From Diadophis punctatus similis (lineage: Eukaryota; Chordata; Lepidosauria; Squamata; Dipsadidae), in NCBI GenBank assembly GCA_023053685.1, contig JALIGW010000005.1, positions 32,173,480-32,237,479 on the forward strand: 64,000 nt of DNA. Direction: 5' to 3'. The stretch's first letter is position 1; each line of letters opens with the position of its first letter. Position numbers and translations under genes: made by a program. The notes beneath the pieces are model-generated. The model worked only from the letters and a program-made list of their open reading frames with translations. It searched no databases and had not been told where the DNA came from. This document shows positions 35,311 to 47,479 of the stretch, piece by piece.

Positions 35311-35383
35311 CTCGGCGTCCAGGCGGCCCCGCCCCCCGTCGGTGTCCCGCTTAAAAAAAAAATCTGATCACTTTGTCCTAACA

Positions 35384-36344
35384 GGAACAGACTGTCCTAG
35401 TAGGTTTCTGGACTGAAACCAAACACTGAATTAAGCAGACCAGATGTAATGGTATGTGGGAATGATATCTTGGGAGACTGGGTCAAGGGAAGAAACAGCC
35501 AAGAGAACTGTCAAATAAAAGGCAAGTTATTTCATAGCAGGAATGAGGTTATGGCAAGCAGCTCAGAAGGGAGTTTTTAAATTCAATATAAAACATTCCA
35601 AATTTTTGGGATAATTTACATTATTTGTGTAATTATTTTATTTTATCTGAATTATTTTAAGATAATCATAATTATTTTTTCTTGCATATACTAAAAATAA
35701 TAATAATGAACTGGTGTCATTATGCAAATAATGGAAACTGCCATGATTATGCACTCTTGCATTTAGTAGATTTTCCTCCACCAATTAGTCTATTAAATTA
35801 GATATGTGCTTTCCTCTAGTAGCTTTGAAGTATGGACCATATGATACAAGGTATGATTTTAAATTTTGATTCATCTTTTTAAATTTTAAAAACAATCAAT
35901 TTTCAAATTAATTCATTAAAGGGTTTAATTGCAACAATAAAAGATCATGGAAACAAAAAATAAATTAAAAAATCAAGAAAATAAAAAACAAAATAGAATA
36001 AAAAAACCTAAAAGGAACTTTCTAGTCTCCTCATGACAAGTAGAAACATATAAGCAACATCTTCTCCAATCCACTATCATCAAGAAGTCCAAACACAGCT
36101 CTAAAATAATACCAGTAATACTGTACATATAAAACTCAACTTTCCACATCTCAGCTCTTAACTGTAAGCCAAACTCTATTTAAAAGACATAAAATGATCC
36201 TGATACCTAATGTAAACAAACAAACAAACAAACAAAAAACCTTTAAATTTCAACCTGTTTGTTAAAACTTGTTTTTTTATATATATACTTTTGGTTTTAT
36301 ATCTTTTAGCTTTTTATAACTTTTAAAAATTATACTCTGATGTA
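35384..36344. other. AT-rich intergenic DNA
   Basis: A-rich block at about 35,940-36,010 and an (AAAC)n tract at 36,216-36,238. No gene or terminal repeat recognised. Confidence 0.5.
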
Positions 36345-36390
36345 CTTTCTATGCTTTTTAACTGACTATACTCTACCTGACTTATACTGG

Positions 36391-36556
36391 TCTTTGCATG
36401 CGCCGAAGCAAAATCGCCCAAAAATTCTCTGGAAAAGATGTCGACGTGCGCGATGGACTGGCAGAGAGGGCTCCGGAGCGGTCATGCGCAAATTGCGCAA
36501 TCGCCGCTCCCTACCGGAGCTATGTACTGGACAGCTCTGGCAGGAACCCACCTCTG
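36391..36556. mobile_element. hAT-like MITE fragment, CAGTGGTGGGTT family, left end missing
   Basis: The right end CAGGAACCCACCTCTG matches the family terminus, and the GC-rich interior has the usual CATGCGC motifs and CGATGGACTGGCAGAG. The left terminal repeat is not found. Sequence resembling the LINE tail at 13,676 (TTTCTATGCTTTTTAACTGA) runs up to about 36,390 and then switches abruptly, so the left end was lost with a deletion. The 73- and 154-codon frames through this junction are artefacts. Confidence 0.6.
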
Positions 36557-37041
36557 ATGGTATTCTATCATGGCATGGAAGCAGCTCTGCAGCAGACAAA
36601 AAAGCTGTACAAAGAATAATTACAACTGTCCAGAATATCATTGGGCTCCAGCTACCAGCCCTGACGATATCTCTGCATCTCGCTGTTCTAGGAAGTTGCA
36701 CAATATTCTCAGAGACTCTTCTCATCCTGCTTACAATCTTTTTGAACTGTTGCCTTCTGGCAGAAGATACAGAACAATTAAAACTCGGACCACACACTTT
36801 CTGAATAGTTTTTATCCCAGAGCTATAATTACACTTAATAATGAATTGAAGGGTCACCATCAGTGAGCTGTTGGATAGTATTACTTGGTCTGTTGTGTGG
36901 ATGTTTGGGTGGTTCAGGGTGGGGAATTTGTGGTGGGTGGGGCATGTTTTAGGGATTGCTATGTGTGTTGGGACTGGTCTTGAAGCATTATGTGAATTTC
37001 GTTGTATGGGTGTACTGTGTATATACGTACAATGACAATAA
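36557..37041 (+). mobile_element. L2-type LINE, RT C-terminus and 3' terminus
   Basis: A plus-strand frame reads SRKLHNILRDSSHPAYNLFE, LLPSGRRYRTIKTRTTHFLN, SFYPRAIITLN. This is the terminal part of L2-group ORF2, including the PSGRRYR block that is damaged in the copy at 17,334. A frameshift separates it from an upstream KKAVQRIITTVQNIIGLQLP segment. The end ATTTCGTTGTATGG and ACAATGACAATAAATTATT is the usual L2-like terminus and runs into the ATT microsatellite. The difference in 3' untranslated region from the copies at 8,881 and 17,802 indicates a second L2 subfamily. Confidence 0.82.
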
Positions 37042-37192
<151 letters not shown>

Positions 37193-38660
37193 AATTATGT
37201 GAAATGATGTTTAGAAATTATGACTGAAAAGTGAGTGAAACTATAATCTTTAAATAATAAAACATACAATTTAATAGTGAAGTCATAAATTAGAGTCTAT
37301 TTAGAAAGCAAGAACTTTTATTTCACTTTTAAACATTCATCTTATCAATCTAGGATAAAACAATTTTTATTCAAATATTTGTTTCCTCTCTTTTCTTTTT
37401 CTCTTTTCTTTTTCCACAAAGGGATTGAATTTTTTTTAGTACCTTCCAATATTAATTCCGCAATTAGCCTACAGCAAAAATTAGTCCTTTATGTAGATTT
37501 AGATATAAAATGGGGCTGGCATTGTTGAAACTATAGTAACACTTTAAAAACAGATGTTGCCTGGGGTGAAACTTTTTCTTATGTCTGGGTTTGAAAAGCA
37601 GGTGATAAAAATGTATAAAATGAATCATTCTTCTATGGATAAAACGGAAAATGCCTATTAACATTTCTTTTTATCTATAAGCACATCTGCAAGCAACTAA
37701 TCAGACCAACTTGTCACCACTTGGTTAAATCAGATGTAATTAATTTGACAAATTTCAGGTAAGCTATAATGGTTATAGGACTTGGAATAGGATATTGAAA
37801 ATGTATGGACAAGTGTTTATTGTTTGCCAAAGTTCCAATTCTTTCCTTTGATTCCAAGAAATGTCTTCAGATATATACAGTATTTTGTCAATGGAATAAT
37901 GTGAAACTGTTTCTGTTACCTCCAAGTGTTGTCCCTTGCCCTTCTCTATTTTATTATACTTTTTGTTATTGTTTTTTGCTTTGATGAAGAGAACACACCA
38001 CTAGCTAATAGGACTAATTGCAAATTTTGATGGAGATTTATTGCTGGCATGTCTACTACAATTTTCTTCTGCAAAACAAAAACAAAACAATACTCTCCCC
38101 CCCAACTACCTGTTGTAGACTGGTGGTGATTTATATAATGGATTAAAATGCAGGAAATAAAATCTTAAACCTTGTAACAGTTTTCCAACCAAAGTCACAG
38201 GGTCAGGGTCAGAAAGTGAATTCCTTTTGAACTAGTTAGTGCATGGAAACTGACAATGTAAATAGATTTTCCACACCTTTTCTTATTGCTAAGTGGTTTG
38301 TTTTTCAACATTGGAAACACAGCCCCACATATCCAGTGAACCAACAATCTGATATTATCTGCAATTTATGAATTAGCTACTTACAGTTGTCGATTAGTTA
38401 GGGACAAATAAAACCTTGATAGGTAAGAGAAAAGAGCTGAAAGTAATAAAACAGAATTTTATAGAGGAAAATTTCACGTTTATCACTCAGAGATGAAAAA
38501 AATCAAATGTTATTTAACTTGGTCATAATACCTGATAAAACAACTTTAGAATAGTAATTGACTATAAATTGAAGAGCGAAAATGTGATTTGGCTTAAAAA
38601 AAGGAAATACAACTTTACAGTTCATCAATATTTTATTGATGGAATATTTTATTGATGGAT
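37193..38660. other. AT-rich intergenic DNA, nothing recognised
   Basis: Only a short direct repeat ATTTTATTGATGGA (38,630-38,660) just before the CR1 fragment. Confidence 0.5.
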
Positions 38661-38665
38661 TTTAT

Positions 38666-39301
38666 TGAGGAATAGCCAACTCTCCAGAAGATAGGTTCAA
38701 GATTCAGAAGGATCTTGACAGACTTGAACATTGGGCGCTATCAAACAAAATGAAATTCAATGGTGAAAAAAGTAAGGTTCTACATTTAGGCAAGAAAAAC
38801 AAAATGCAAAGGTACAGCATATGTGGCACCTTGCTCAATAGTAGTAACTGTGAGAGGGATCTTGGAATCCTAGTAGACAACAGTTTAAATATGAGCCAGC
38901 AGTGTGCAGCAGCTGCCAAAAAAGCCAACACAGTTCTAGGCTGCATTAACAGAGAGATAGAATCAAGATCACGTGAAGTAATAATACCACTTTACAATGC
39001 CTTGGTAAGGCCACACTTGGAATACTGCATTCAGTTTTGGTCGCCACGATGTAGAAAGGATGTTGAGACTCTGAAAAGAGTGCAGAGAAGAGCAACAAAG
39101 ATGATTAGGGGACTGGAGGCTAAAATATATGAAGAACGGTTGCAGCAACTGGGTATGTCTAGCTTAATGAAAAGAAGGACTAGGGGAGATATAATAGCAG
39201 TGTTCCAATATCTCAGGGGTTGCCACAAAGAAGAGGGAGTCAAACTATTCTTCAAAGCACTTGAGGGTAGAACAAGAAGCAATGGGTGGAAACTAAACAG
39301 A
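38666..39301 (+). mobile_element. CR1 LINE reverse transcriptase fragment, cut at the satellite edge
   Basis: A continuous frame starting upstream of the first ATG reads IANSPEDRFKIQKDLDRLEH, WALSNKMKFNGEKSKVLHLG, CERDLGILVDNSLNMSQQC, NTVLGCINREIESRSREVI, PLYNALVRPHLEYCIQFWSP, LKRVQRRATKMIRGLEA and FQYLRGCHKEEGVKLFFKAL. This is the C-terminal part of CR1 ORF2. There are no internal stops, so the copy is fairly young. The last roughly 60-70 residues and the whole CR1 3' untranslated region are missing: after GGGTGGAAACTAAAC the sequence passes into the satellite. CR1 normally loses its 5' end, so loss of the 3' end must be secondary. Confidence 0.9.
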
Positions 39302-39320
39302 GTGCATGGGTATGTTTAGG
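39290..39320. other. CR1-satellite junction
   Basis: CR1 coding sequence is recognisable up to about 39,300. The satellite starts within CAGAGTGCATGGGTATGTTT, which matches the monomer block TTCAGAGCGCATGGGTATG. The word CAGAG at the switch is compatible with a microhomology join. No target duplication or inverted repeat is seen. Confidence 0.7.
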
Positions 39321-40650
39321 AGGGCACAGACTTTTCCTTTGGAGCTTATCTATTTTTCCTGGTAAAATACATGGGAAAATCCCATTGGCGGGAAAATCCA
39401 CTTAGGGTTAGGTTTAGGCCTCCCTGACTTCGGGAAGAAAAATGATGGTCAGCAACAAATTCATAGCACATAGGTATGTTTAGGACGGCACCGACTTTTT
39501 GCATCGGACTTATCTACATTTCTTGGTAAAATAAATGGGAAAATCCCATTGGCGGGAAAATCCACTTAGGGTTAGGGTTAGGCCTCCTTGAATTCGGACA
39601 GAAAAATAGAGGTCAGCAATGAATTCAGAGAGCATGGGTATGTTTAGGAGGGCACCGAATTTTTGCGAGGGGCTTATGTACATTTCGTGGACAAATACAT
39701 GGGAAAATCCCATTGGCGAGAAAATCCACTTAGGGTTAGGGTTAGGCCTCCTTGAATTCGGACAGAAAAATGGAGGTCAGCAATGAATTCAGAGTGCATT
39801 GGTATGTTTAGGAGGGCACTGACTTTTTGAATCGGGCTTATTTGAATTTCCTGGTAAAATACATGGGAAAATCCCATTGGCGGGAAAATCCACTTAGGGT
39901 TAGGGTTAGGCCTCCTTGAATTCGGACAGAAAAATAGAGGTCAGCAATGAATTCAGAGTGCATTGGTATGTTTAGGAGGGCACTGACTTTTTGAATCGGG
40001 CTTATCTGAATTTCCTGGTAAAATACATGGGAAAATCCCATTGGCGGGAAAATCCACTTAGGGTTAGGCCTCCTTGAATTCGGACAGAAAAATAGAGGTC
40101 AGCAATGAATTCAGAGCGCATGGGTATGTTTAGGAGGGCACTGACTTTTTGAATCGGGCTTATCTGAATTTCCTGGTAAAATACATGGGAAAATCCCATT
40201 GGCGGGAAAATCCACTTAGGGTTAGGGTTAGGCCTCCTTGAATTCGGACAGAAAAATAGAGGTCAGCAATGAATTCAGCGCGCATGGGTATGTTTAGGAG
40301 GGCACCGAATTTTTGCGAGGGGCTTATGTACATTTCGTGGACAAATACATGGGAAAATCCCATTGGCGAGAAAATCCACTAAGGGTTAGGGTTAGGCCTC
40401 CTTGAATTCGGACAGAAAAATAGAGGTCAGCAATGAATTCAGAGCACACTGGTATGTTTAGGGGGGCACCGACTTTTCGTTTCGGGCTTATCTGAATTTC
40501 CTGGTAAAATACATGGGAAAATCCTATTGGCGGGAAAATCCACTTAGGGTTAGGGTTAGGCCTCCTTGAATTTGGACAGAAAAATAGAGGTCAGCAATGA
40601 ATTCAGAGCGCATTGGTATGTTTAGGAGGGCACCGACTTTTTGAATCGGG

Positions 40651-40932
40651 CTTCTCTGAATTTCCCATTGGCGGGAAAATCCACTTAGGGTTAGGGTTAG
40701 GCCTCTGTTACTTCGGACAGAAAAATAGAGGTCAGCAATGAATTCAGAGCGCATGGGTATGTTTAGGAGGGCACCGACTTTTTGAATCGGGCTTCTCTGA
40801 ATTTCCCATTGGCGGGAAAATCCACTTAGGGTTAGGGTTAGGCCTCCTTGAATTCGGACAGAAAAATAGAGGTCAGCAATGAATTCAGAGCGCATGGGTA
40901 TGTTTAGGAGGGCACCGACTGTTTGCATCGGG
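40651..40932 (+). repeat. 141-bp deletion monomers
   Basis: Here GAATTTCCCATTGG replaces GAATTTCCTGG...AATCCCATTGG, a 23-bp deletion bounded by the short repeat TCC. Equivalent positions are 141 bp apart (40,651 and 40,792). Because 141 is divisible by three, a minus-strand frame continues across these monomers, giving the 134-codon frame at 40,524-40,928. The same form recurs near 42,890 and in the second unit-A copy (47,749 and later). Confidence 0.9.
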
Positions 40933-41423
40933 CTTATCTACATTTCTTGGTAAAATACATGGGAAAATCCCATTGGCAGGAAAATCCACTTAGGGTTAGG
41001 GTTAGGCCTCCTTGAATTCGGACAGAAAAATAGAGGTCAGCAATGAATTCAGAGCGCATTGGTATGTTTAGGAGGGCACCGACTTTTTGAATCGGGCTTT
41101 TCTGAATTTCCTGGTAAAATACATGGGAAAATCCCATTGGCGGGAAAATCAACTTAGGGTTAGGGTTAGGCCTCCTTGAATTCGGACAGAAAAATAGAGG
41201 TCAGCAATGAATTCAGAGCACATGGGTATGTTTAGGAGGGCACCGACTTTTTGAATCGGGCTTATCTGAATTTCCTGGTAAAATACATGGGAAAATCCCA
41301 TTGGCGAGAAAATCCACTTAGGGTTAGGGTTAGGCCTCCTTGAATTCAGACAGAAAAATAGAGGTCAGCAATGAATTCAGAGCGCATGGGTATGTTTAGG
41401 AGGGCACCGAATTTTTGCAAGGG

Positions 41424-41498
41424 GCTTATGTACATTTCGTGGACAAATACATGGGAAAATCCCATTGGCGAGAAAATCCACTTAGGGTTAGGGTTAGG
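41424..41498 (+). repeat. 75-bp short monomer (89-bp deletion)
   Basis: TTAGGGTTAGGG joins directly to CTTATCTGAATTTCC, removing the AGGCCTCC-to-TGAATCGG part. The join lies at AGGG/CGGG preceding CTTAT, suggesting slippage or unequal exchange at GGG microhomology. Other junctions of this type are near 41,732, 43,752, 43,992, 46,193, 46,770, 48,594, 48,830, 50,850, 51,090, 53,291, 53,868, 56,518 and 62,430. Confidence 0.9.
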
Positions 41499-42110
41499 GC
41501 TTATCTGAATTTCCTGGTAAAATACATGGGAAAATCCCATTGGCAGGAATATCCACTTAGGGTTAGGGTTAAACCTCCTTGAATTCGGACAGAAAAATAG
41601 AGGTCAGCAATGAATTAAGAGCACATGGGTATGTTTAGGAGGGCACCGACTTTTTGAATCGGGCTTATCTGAATTTCCTGATAAAATACATGGGAAAATC
41701 CCTTTGGCGGGAAAATCCACTTAGGGTTAGGGTTAGGGCTTATCTGAATTTCCTGGTAAAATACATGGGAAAATCCCATTGGCGGGAAAATCCACTTAGG
41801 GTTACGGTTAGGCCTCCTTGAATTTGGACAGAAAAATAGAGGTCAGCAATGAATTCAGAGCGCATGGGTATGTTTAGGAGGGCACCGAATTTTTGCGAGG
41901 GGCTTATGTACATTTCGTTGACAAGTACATGGGAAAATACCATTGGCGAGAAAATCCACTAAGGGTTAGAAATAGGCCTCCTTGAATTCGGGCAGAAAAA
42001 TAGAGGAAAGCAATGAATTCAGAGCACACGGGTATGTTTAGTGGGGCACCGACTTTTCGTTTCGGGCTTATCTGAATTTCCTGATAAAATACATGTGAAA
42101 AACCCATTGG

Positions 42111-42890
42111 CGGGAAAATCCACTTAGGGTTAGGTTAGGCATCCTTGAATTTGGACAGAAAAATAGAGGTCAGCAATGAATTCAGAGCGCATTGGGATGT
42201 TTAGGAGGGCACTGACTTTTTGAATCGGTCTTATCTGAATTTCTGGTAAAATACATGGGAAAATCCCATTGGCGGGAAAATCCAGTTAGGGTTAGGGTTA
42301 GGCCTCCTTGAATTCGGACAGAAAAATAGAGGTCAGCAATGAATTCAGAGCACATGGGTATGTTTAGGAGGGCACCGAATTTTTGCGAGGGGCTTATGTA
42401 CATTTTGTTGACAAATACATGGGAAAATACCATTGGCGAGAAAATCCACTAAGGGTTAGGGTTAGGCCTCCTTGAATTCGGACAGAAAAATAGAGCTCAG
42501 CAATGAATTCAGAGCACACGGGTATGTTTAGTGGGGCACCGACTGTTCGTTTCGGGCTTATCTGAATTTCCTGATAAAATACATGTGAAAAACCCATTGG
42601 CGGGAAAATCCACTTAGGGTTAGGGTTAGGCCTCCTTGAATTTGGACAGAAAAATAGAGGTCAGCAATGAATTCAGAGCGCATTGGTATGTTTAGGAGGG
42701 CACCGTCTTTTTGAATCGGGCTTATCTGAATTTCCTGGTAAAATACATGGGAAAATCCCATTGGTGGGAAAATCCACTTAGGGTTAGGGTTTGGCCTCTG
42801 TTACTTCGGACAGAAAAATAGAGGTCAGCAATGAATTCAGAGCGCATGGGTATGTTTAGGAGGGCACCGACTTTTTGAATCGGGCTTCTC
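42111..42890 (+). repeat. Older internal duplication block, first copy (offset 1,928 bp)
   Basis: Matches 44,039-44,818 with shared rare variants (GGTTAGGTTAGGCATCC, TTTTGTTGACAAATACATGG) but several substitutions. It is therefore older than the 7,098- and 2,657-bp duplications, and its copies are themselves carried in both copies of unit A. Boundaries approximate. Confidence 0.75.
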
Positions 42891-44038
42891 TGAATTTCCC
42901 ATTGGCAGGAAAATCCACTTAGGGTTAGGGTTAGGCCTCCTTGAATTCGGACAGAAAAATAGAGGTCAGCAATGAATTCAGAGCGCATGGGTATGTTTAG
43001 GAGGGCACCGACTGTTTGCATCGGGTTTATCTACATTTCTTGGTAAAATACATGGGAAAATCCCATTGGTGGGAAAATCAACTTAGGGTTAGGGTTAGGC
43101 CTCCTTGAATTCGGACAGAAAAATAGAGGTCAGCAATGAATTCAGAGCGCATTGGTATGTTTAGGAGGGCACCGACTTTTTGAATCGGGCTTTTCTGAAT
43201 TTCCTGGTAAAATACATGGGAAAATCCATTGGCGGGAAAATCAACTTAGGGTTAGGGTTAGGCCTCCTTGAATTCGGACAGAAAAATAGAGGTCAGCAAT
43301 GAATTCAGAGCGCATTGGTATGTTTAGGAGGGCACCGACTTTTTGAATCGGGCTTTTCTGAATTTCCTGGTAAAATACATGGGAAAATCCCATTGGCGGG
43401 AAAATCAACTTAGGGTTAGGGTTAGGCCTCCTTGAATTCGGACAGAAAAATAGAGGTCAGCAATCAATTCAGAGCACATGGGTATGTTTAGGAGGGCACC
43501 GACTTTTTGAATCGGGCTTTTCTGAATTTCCTGGTAAAATACATGGGAAAATCCCATTGGCGGGAAAATCAACTTAGGGTTAGGGATAGGCCTCCTTGAA
43601 TTCAGACAGAAAAATAGAGGTCAGCAATGAATTCAGAGCGCATGGGTATGTTTAGGAGGGCACCAAATTTTTGCGAGGGGCTTATGTACATTTCGTGGAC
43701 AAATACATGGGAAAATCCCATTGGCGAGAAAATCCACTTAGGGTTAGGGTTAGGGCTTATCTGAATTTCCTGGTAAAATACATGGGAAAATCCTATTGGC
43801 GGGAATATCCACTTAGGGTTAGGGTTAGGCCTCCTTGAATTCGTACAGAAAAATAGAGGTCAGCAATGAATTAAGAGCACATGGGTATGTTTAGGAGGGC
43901 ACCGACTTTTTGAATCGGGCTTATCTGAATTTCCTGATAAAATACATGGAAAAATCCCTTTGGCGGGAAAATCCACTTAGGGTTAGGGTTAGGGCTTATC
44001 TGAATTTCCTGGTAAAATACATGGGAAAATCCCATTGG

Positions 44039-44818
44039 TGGGAAAATCCACTTAGGGTTAGGTTAGGCATCCTTGAATTTGGACAGAAAAATAGAGGTCA
44101 GCAATGAATTCAGAGCGCATTGGGATGTTTAGGAGGGCACTGACTTTTTGAATCGGTCTTATCTGAATTTCTGGTAAAATACATGGGAAAATCCCATTGG
44201 CGGGAAAATCCACTTAGGGTTAGGGTTAGGCCTCCTTGAATTCGGACAGAAAAATAGAGGTCAGCAATGAATTCAGAGCACATGGGTATGTTTAGGAGGG
44301 CACCGAATTTTTGCGAGGGGCTTATGTACATTTTGTTGACAAATACATGGGAAAATACCATTGGCGAGAAAATCCACTAAGGGTTAGGGTTAGGCCTCCT
44401 TGAATTCGGACAGAAAAATAGAGCTCAGCAATGAATTCAGAGCACACGGGTATGTTTAGTGGGGCACCGACTTTTCGTTTCGGGCTTATCTGAATTTCCT
44501 GATAAAATACATGTGAAAAACCCATTGGCGGGAAAATCCACTTAGGGTTAGGGTTAGGCATCCTTGAATTTGGACAAAAAAATAGAGGTCAGCAATGAAT
44601 TCAGAGCGTATTGGTATGTTTAGGAGGGCACCGTCTTTTTGAATCGGGCTTATCTGAATTTCCTGGTAAAATACATGGTAAAATCCCATTGGCGGGAAAA
44701 TACACTTAGGGTTGGGGTTTGGCCTCCTTTACTTCGGACAGAAAAATAGAGGTCAGCAATGAATTCAGAGCGCATGGGTATGTTTAGGAGGGCACCGACT
44801 TTTTGAATCGGGCTTCTC
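44039..44818 (+). repeat. Older internal duplication block, second copy
   Basis: Partner of 42,111-42,890. Correspondence is lost near 44,818, where the partner carries the 23-bp deletion and this copy does not. Confidence 0.75.
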
Positions 44819-47479
44819 TGAATTTCCTGGTAAAATACAAGGGAAAATCCCATTGGCGGGAAAATGCACTTAGGGTTAGGGTTAGGCCTCCTTGAATTCG
44901 GACAGAAAAATAGAGGTCAGCAATAAATTCAAAGCGCATGGGTATGTTTAGCAGGGCACCGACTGTTTGCATCGGGCTTATCTACATTTCTTGGTAAAAT
45001 ACATGGGAAAATCCCATTGGCGGGAAAATCCACTTAGGGTTAGGGTTAGGCCTCCTTGAATTCGGACAGAAAAATAGAGGTCAGCAATGAATTCAGAGCA
45101 CATTTGTACGTTTATGAGGGCACCGACTTTTTGAATCGGGCTTTTCTGAATTTCCTGGTAAAATACATGGGAAAATCCCATTGGCAGGAAAATCAACGTA
45201 GGGTTAGGGTTAGGCCTCCTTAAATTCGAACAGAAAAATAGAGGTCAGCAATGAATTCAGAGCGCATGGGTATGTTAAGGAGGGCACCGACTTTTTGAAT
45301 CGGGCTTATCTGAATTTCCTGGTAAAATACATGGGAAAATCCCATTGGCGAGAAAATCCACTTAGGGTTAGGGTTAGGGCTCCTTGAATTCAGACAGAAA
45401 AATAGAGGTCAGCAATGAATTCAGAGCGCATGGGTATGTTTAGGAGGGCACCGAATTTTTGCGAGGGGCTTATGTACATTTCGTGGACAAATACATGGGA
45501 AAATCCCATTGGCGAGAAAATCCACTTAGGGTTAGGGTTAGGCCTCCTTGAATTCGGACAGAAAAATAGAGGTCAGCATTGAATTCAGAGCGCATGGGTA
45601 TGTTTAGGAGGGCACCGAGTTTTTGAATCGGGCTTATCTGAATTTCCTGGTAAAATACATGGGAAAATCCCATTGGCGAGAAAATCCACTTAGGGTTAGG
45701 GTTAGGCCTCCTTGAATTCAGACAGAAAAATAGAGGTCAGCAATGAATTCAGAGCGCATGGGTATGTTTAGGAGGGCACCGAATTTTTGCGAGGGGCTTA
45801 TGTACATTTCGTGGAAAAAAAAAGGGAAAATCCCATTCGCGAGAATATCCACTTAGGGTTAGGGTTAGGCCTCCTTGAATTCGGACAGAAAAATAGAGGT
45901 CAGCAATGAATTCAGAGCACATGGGTGTGTTAAGGGGGGCACCGACTTTTTGAATCGGGCTTATCTGAATTTCCTGGTAAAATACATGGGAAAATCCCAT
46001 TGGCGGGAAAATCCACTTAGGGTTAGGGTTAGGCCTCCTTGAATTCGGACAGAAAAATAGAGGTCAGCAATGAATTCAGAGCACAAGGGTATGTTTAGGA
46101 GGGTACCGACTTTTTGTTTCAGGCTTATCTGAATTTTCTGATAAAATACATGTGAAAATCCCATTGGCGGGAAAACACATCCAGTGTTAGGGTTAGGGCT
46201 TATCTGAATTTCCTGGTAAAATATATGGGAAAATCCCATTGGCGGGAAAATCCACTTAGGGTTAGGGTTAGGCCTCCTTTACTTCGGACAGAAAAATAGA
46301 GGTCAGCAATAAATTCAGAGCGCATGGGTATGTTTAGGAGGGCACCGACTTTTTGAATCGGGCTTTTCTGAATTTCCTGGTAAAATACATGGGAAAATCC
46401 CATTGGGGGAAAAATCCACTTAGGGTTGGGGTTAGGCCTCCTTGAATTCGGACAGAAAAATAGAGGTCAGCAATGAATTCAGAGCATGTGGGTATGTTTA
46501 GGAGGGCACCGACTTTTTGAATCGGGTTTATCTGAATTTCCTGGTAAAATACATGGGAAAATCCCATTGGCGGGAAAATCCACTTAGTGTTAGGGTTAGG
46601 CCTCCTTGAATTCGGACAGAAAAATAGAGGTCAGCAATGAATTCAGAGCACATGGGTATGTTTAGGAGGGTAACGACTTTTCGTTTCGGGCTTATCTGAA
46701 TTTTCTGATAAAATACATGGGAAAATCCCTTTGGCTGGAAAATCCACTTAGGGTTAGGGTTAGAGCTTATCTGAATTTCCTGGTAAAATACATGGGAAAA
46801 TCCCATTGGCGGGAAAATCCACTTAGGGTTAGGGTTAGGCCTCCTTGAATTCGGACAGAAAAATAGAGGTCAGCAATGAATTCAGAGCACACGGGTATGT
46901 TTAGTGGGGCACCGACTTTTCGTTTCGGGCTTATCTGAATTTCCTGATAAAATACATGTGAAAAACCCATTGGCGGGAAAATCCACTTAGGGTTAGGGTT
47001 AGGCATCCTTGAATTTGGACAAAAAAATAGAGGTCAGCAATGAATTCAGAGCGTATTGGTATGTTTAGGAGGGCACCGTCTTTTTGAATCGGGCTTATCT
47101 GAATTTCCTGGTAAAATACATGGGAAAATCCCATTGGCGGGAAAATGCACTTAGGGTTGGGGTTTGGCCTCCTTTACTTCGGACAGAAAAATAGAGGTCA
47201 GCAATGAATTCAGAGCGCATTGGTTTGTTTAGGAGGGCACCGACTTTTTGAATCGGGCTTATCTGAATTTCCTGGTAAAATACATGGGAAAATCCCATTG
47301 GCGGGAAAATCCACTTAGGGTTATGGTAGGCCTCCTTGAATTCGGACAGAAAAATAGAGGTCAGCAATGAATTCAGAGCACACTGGTATGTTTAGGGGGG
47401 CACCGACTTTTCGTTTCGGGCTTATCTGAATTTCCTGGTAAAATACATGGGAAAATCCTATTGGCGGGAAAATCCACTT

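Larger units (their letters stand above)
34651..35375. mobile_element. hAT-like non-autonomous element with CpG-rich interior
   Basis: Left end TAAGGTGACCAGATGTCCCG; reverse complement of the right end CAAAGTGATCAGATTTTTTT. The inner motif GTGACCAGA/GTGATCAGA is a degenerate inverted pair. A perfect 8-bp duplication TCCTAACA flanks it (34,643-34,650 and 35,376-35,383). Near the left end GATTTTTTGAAAGAATGC pairs with GCATTCTTTCCAAAAATC, forming a stem. From about 34,790 to 35,340 the sequence becomes strongly GC- and CpG-rich, with a (CAG)n tract at about 35,087-35,112 and a perfect hairpin at 35,261-35,310. The element is 725 bp without a transposase domain. The interior may be captured host sequence. 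Confidence 0.83.
40382..47479 (+). repeat. Higher-order repeat unit A, copy 1 (7,098 bp)
   Basis: Every variant feature in 40,382-47,215 recurs exactly 7,098 bp downstream: the 141-bp deletion monomers, the 75-bp short monomers, point variants, and the plus-strand 65-codon frame at 43,910 and 51,008. The only difference I noticed is A at 45,100 versus G at 52,198. To the left, correspondence fails at 40,381 (A) versus 47,479 (T). The last 264 bp of this copy (47,216-47,479) have no counterpart in copy 2. Confidence 0.92.

Noticed and set aside
34695..35416. Overlapping frames of 97-205 codons on both strands
   Set aside because: High GC content makes stop codons rare in all frames. They cross the inverted repeat and the ends of a transposon. 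Only the ATG at 34,990 is kept, as a low-confidence note.
36340..36804. Plus-strand frame of 154 codons
   Set aside because: It starts in a LINE tail, crosses a hAT-like MITE fragment and continues out of frame through L2 coding sequence.
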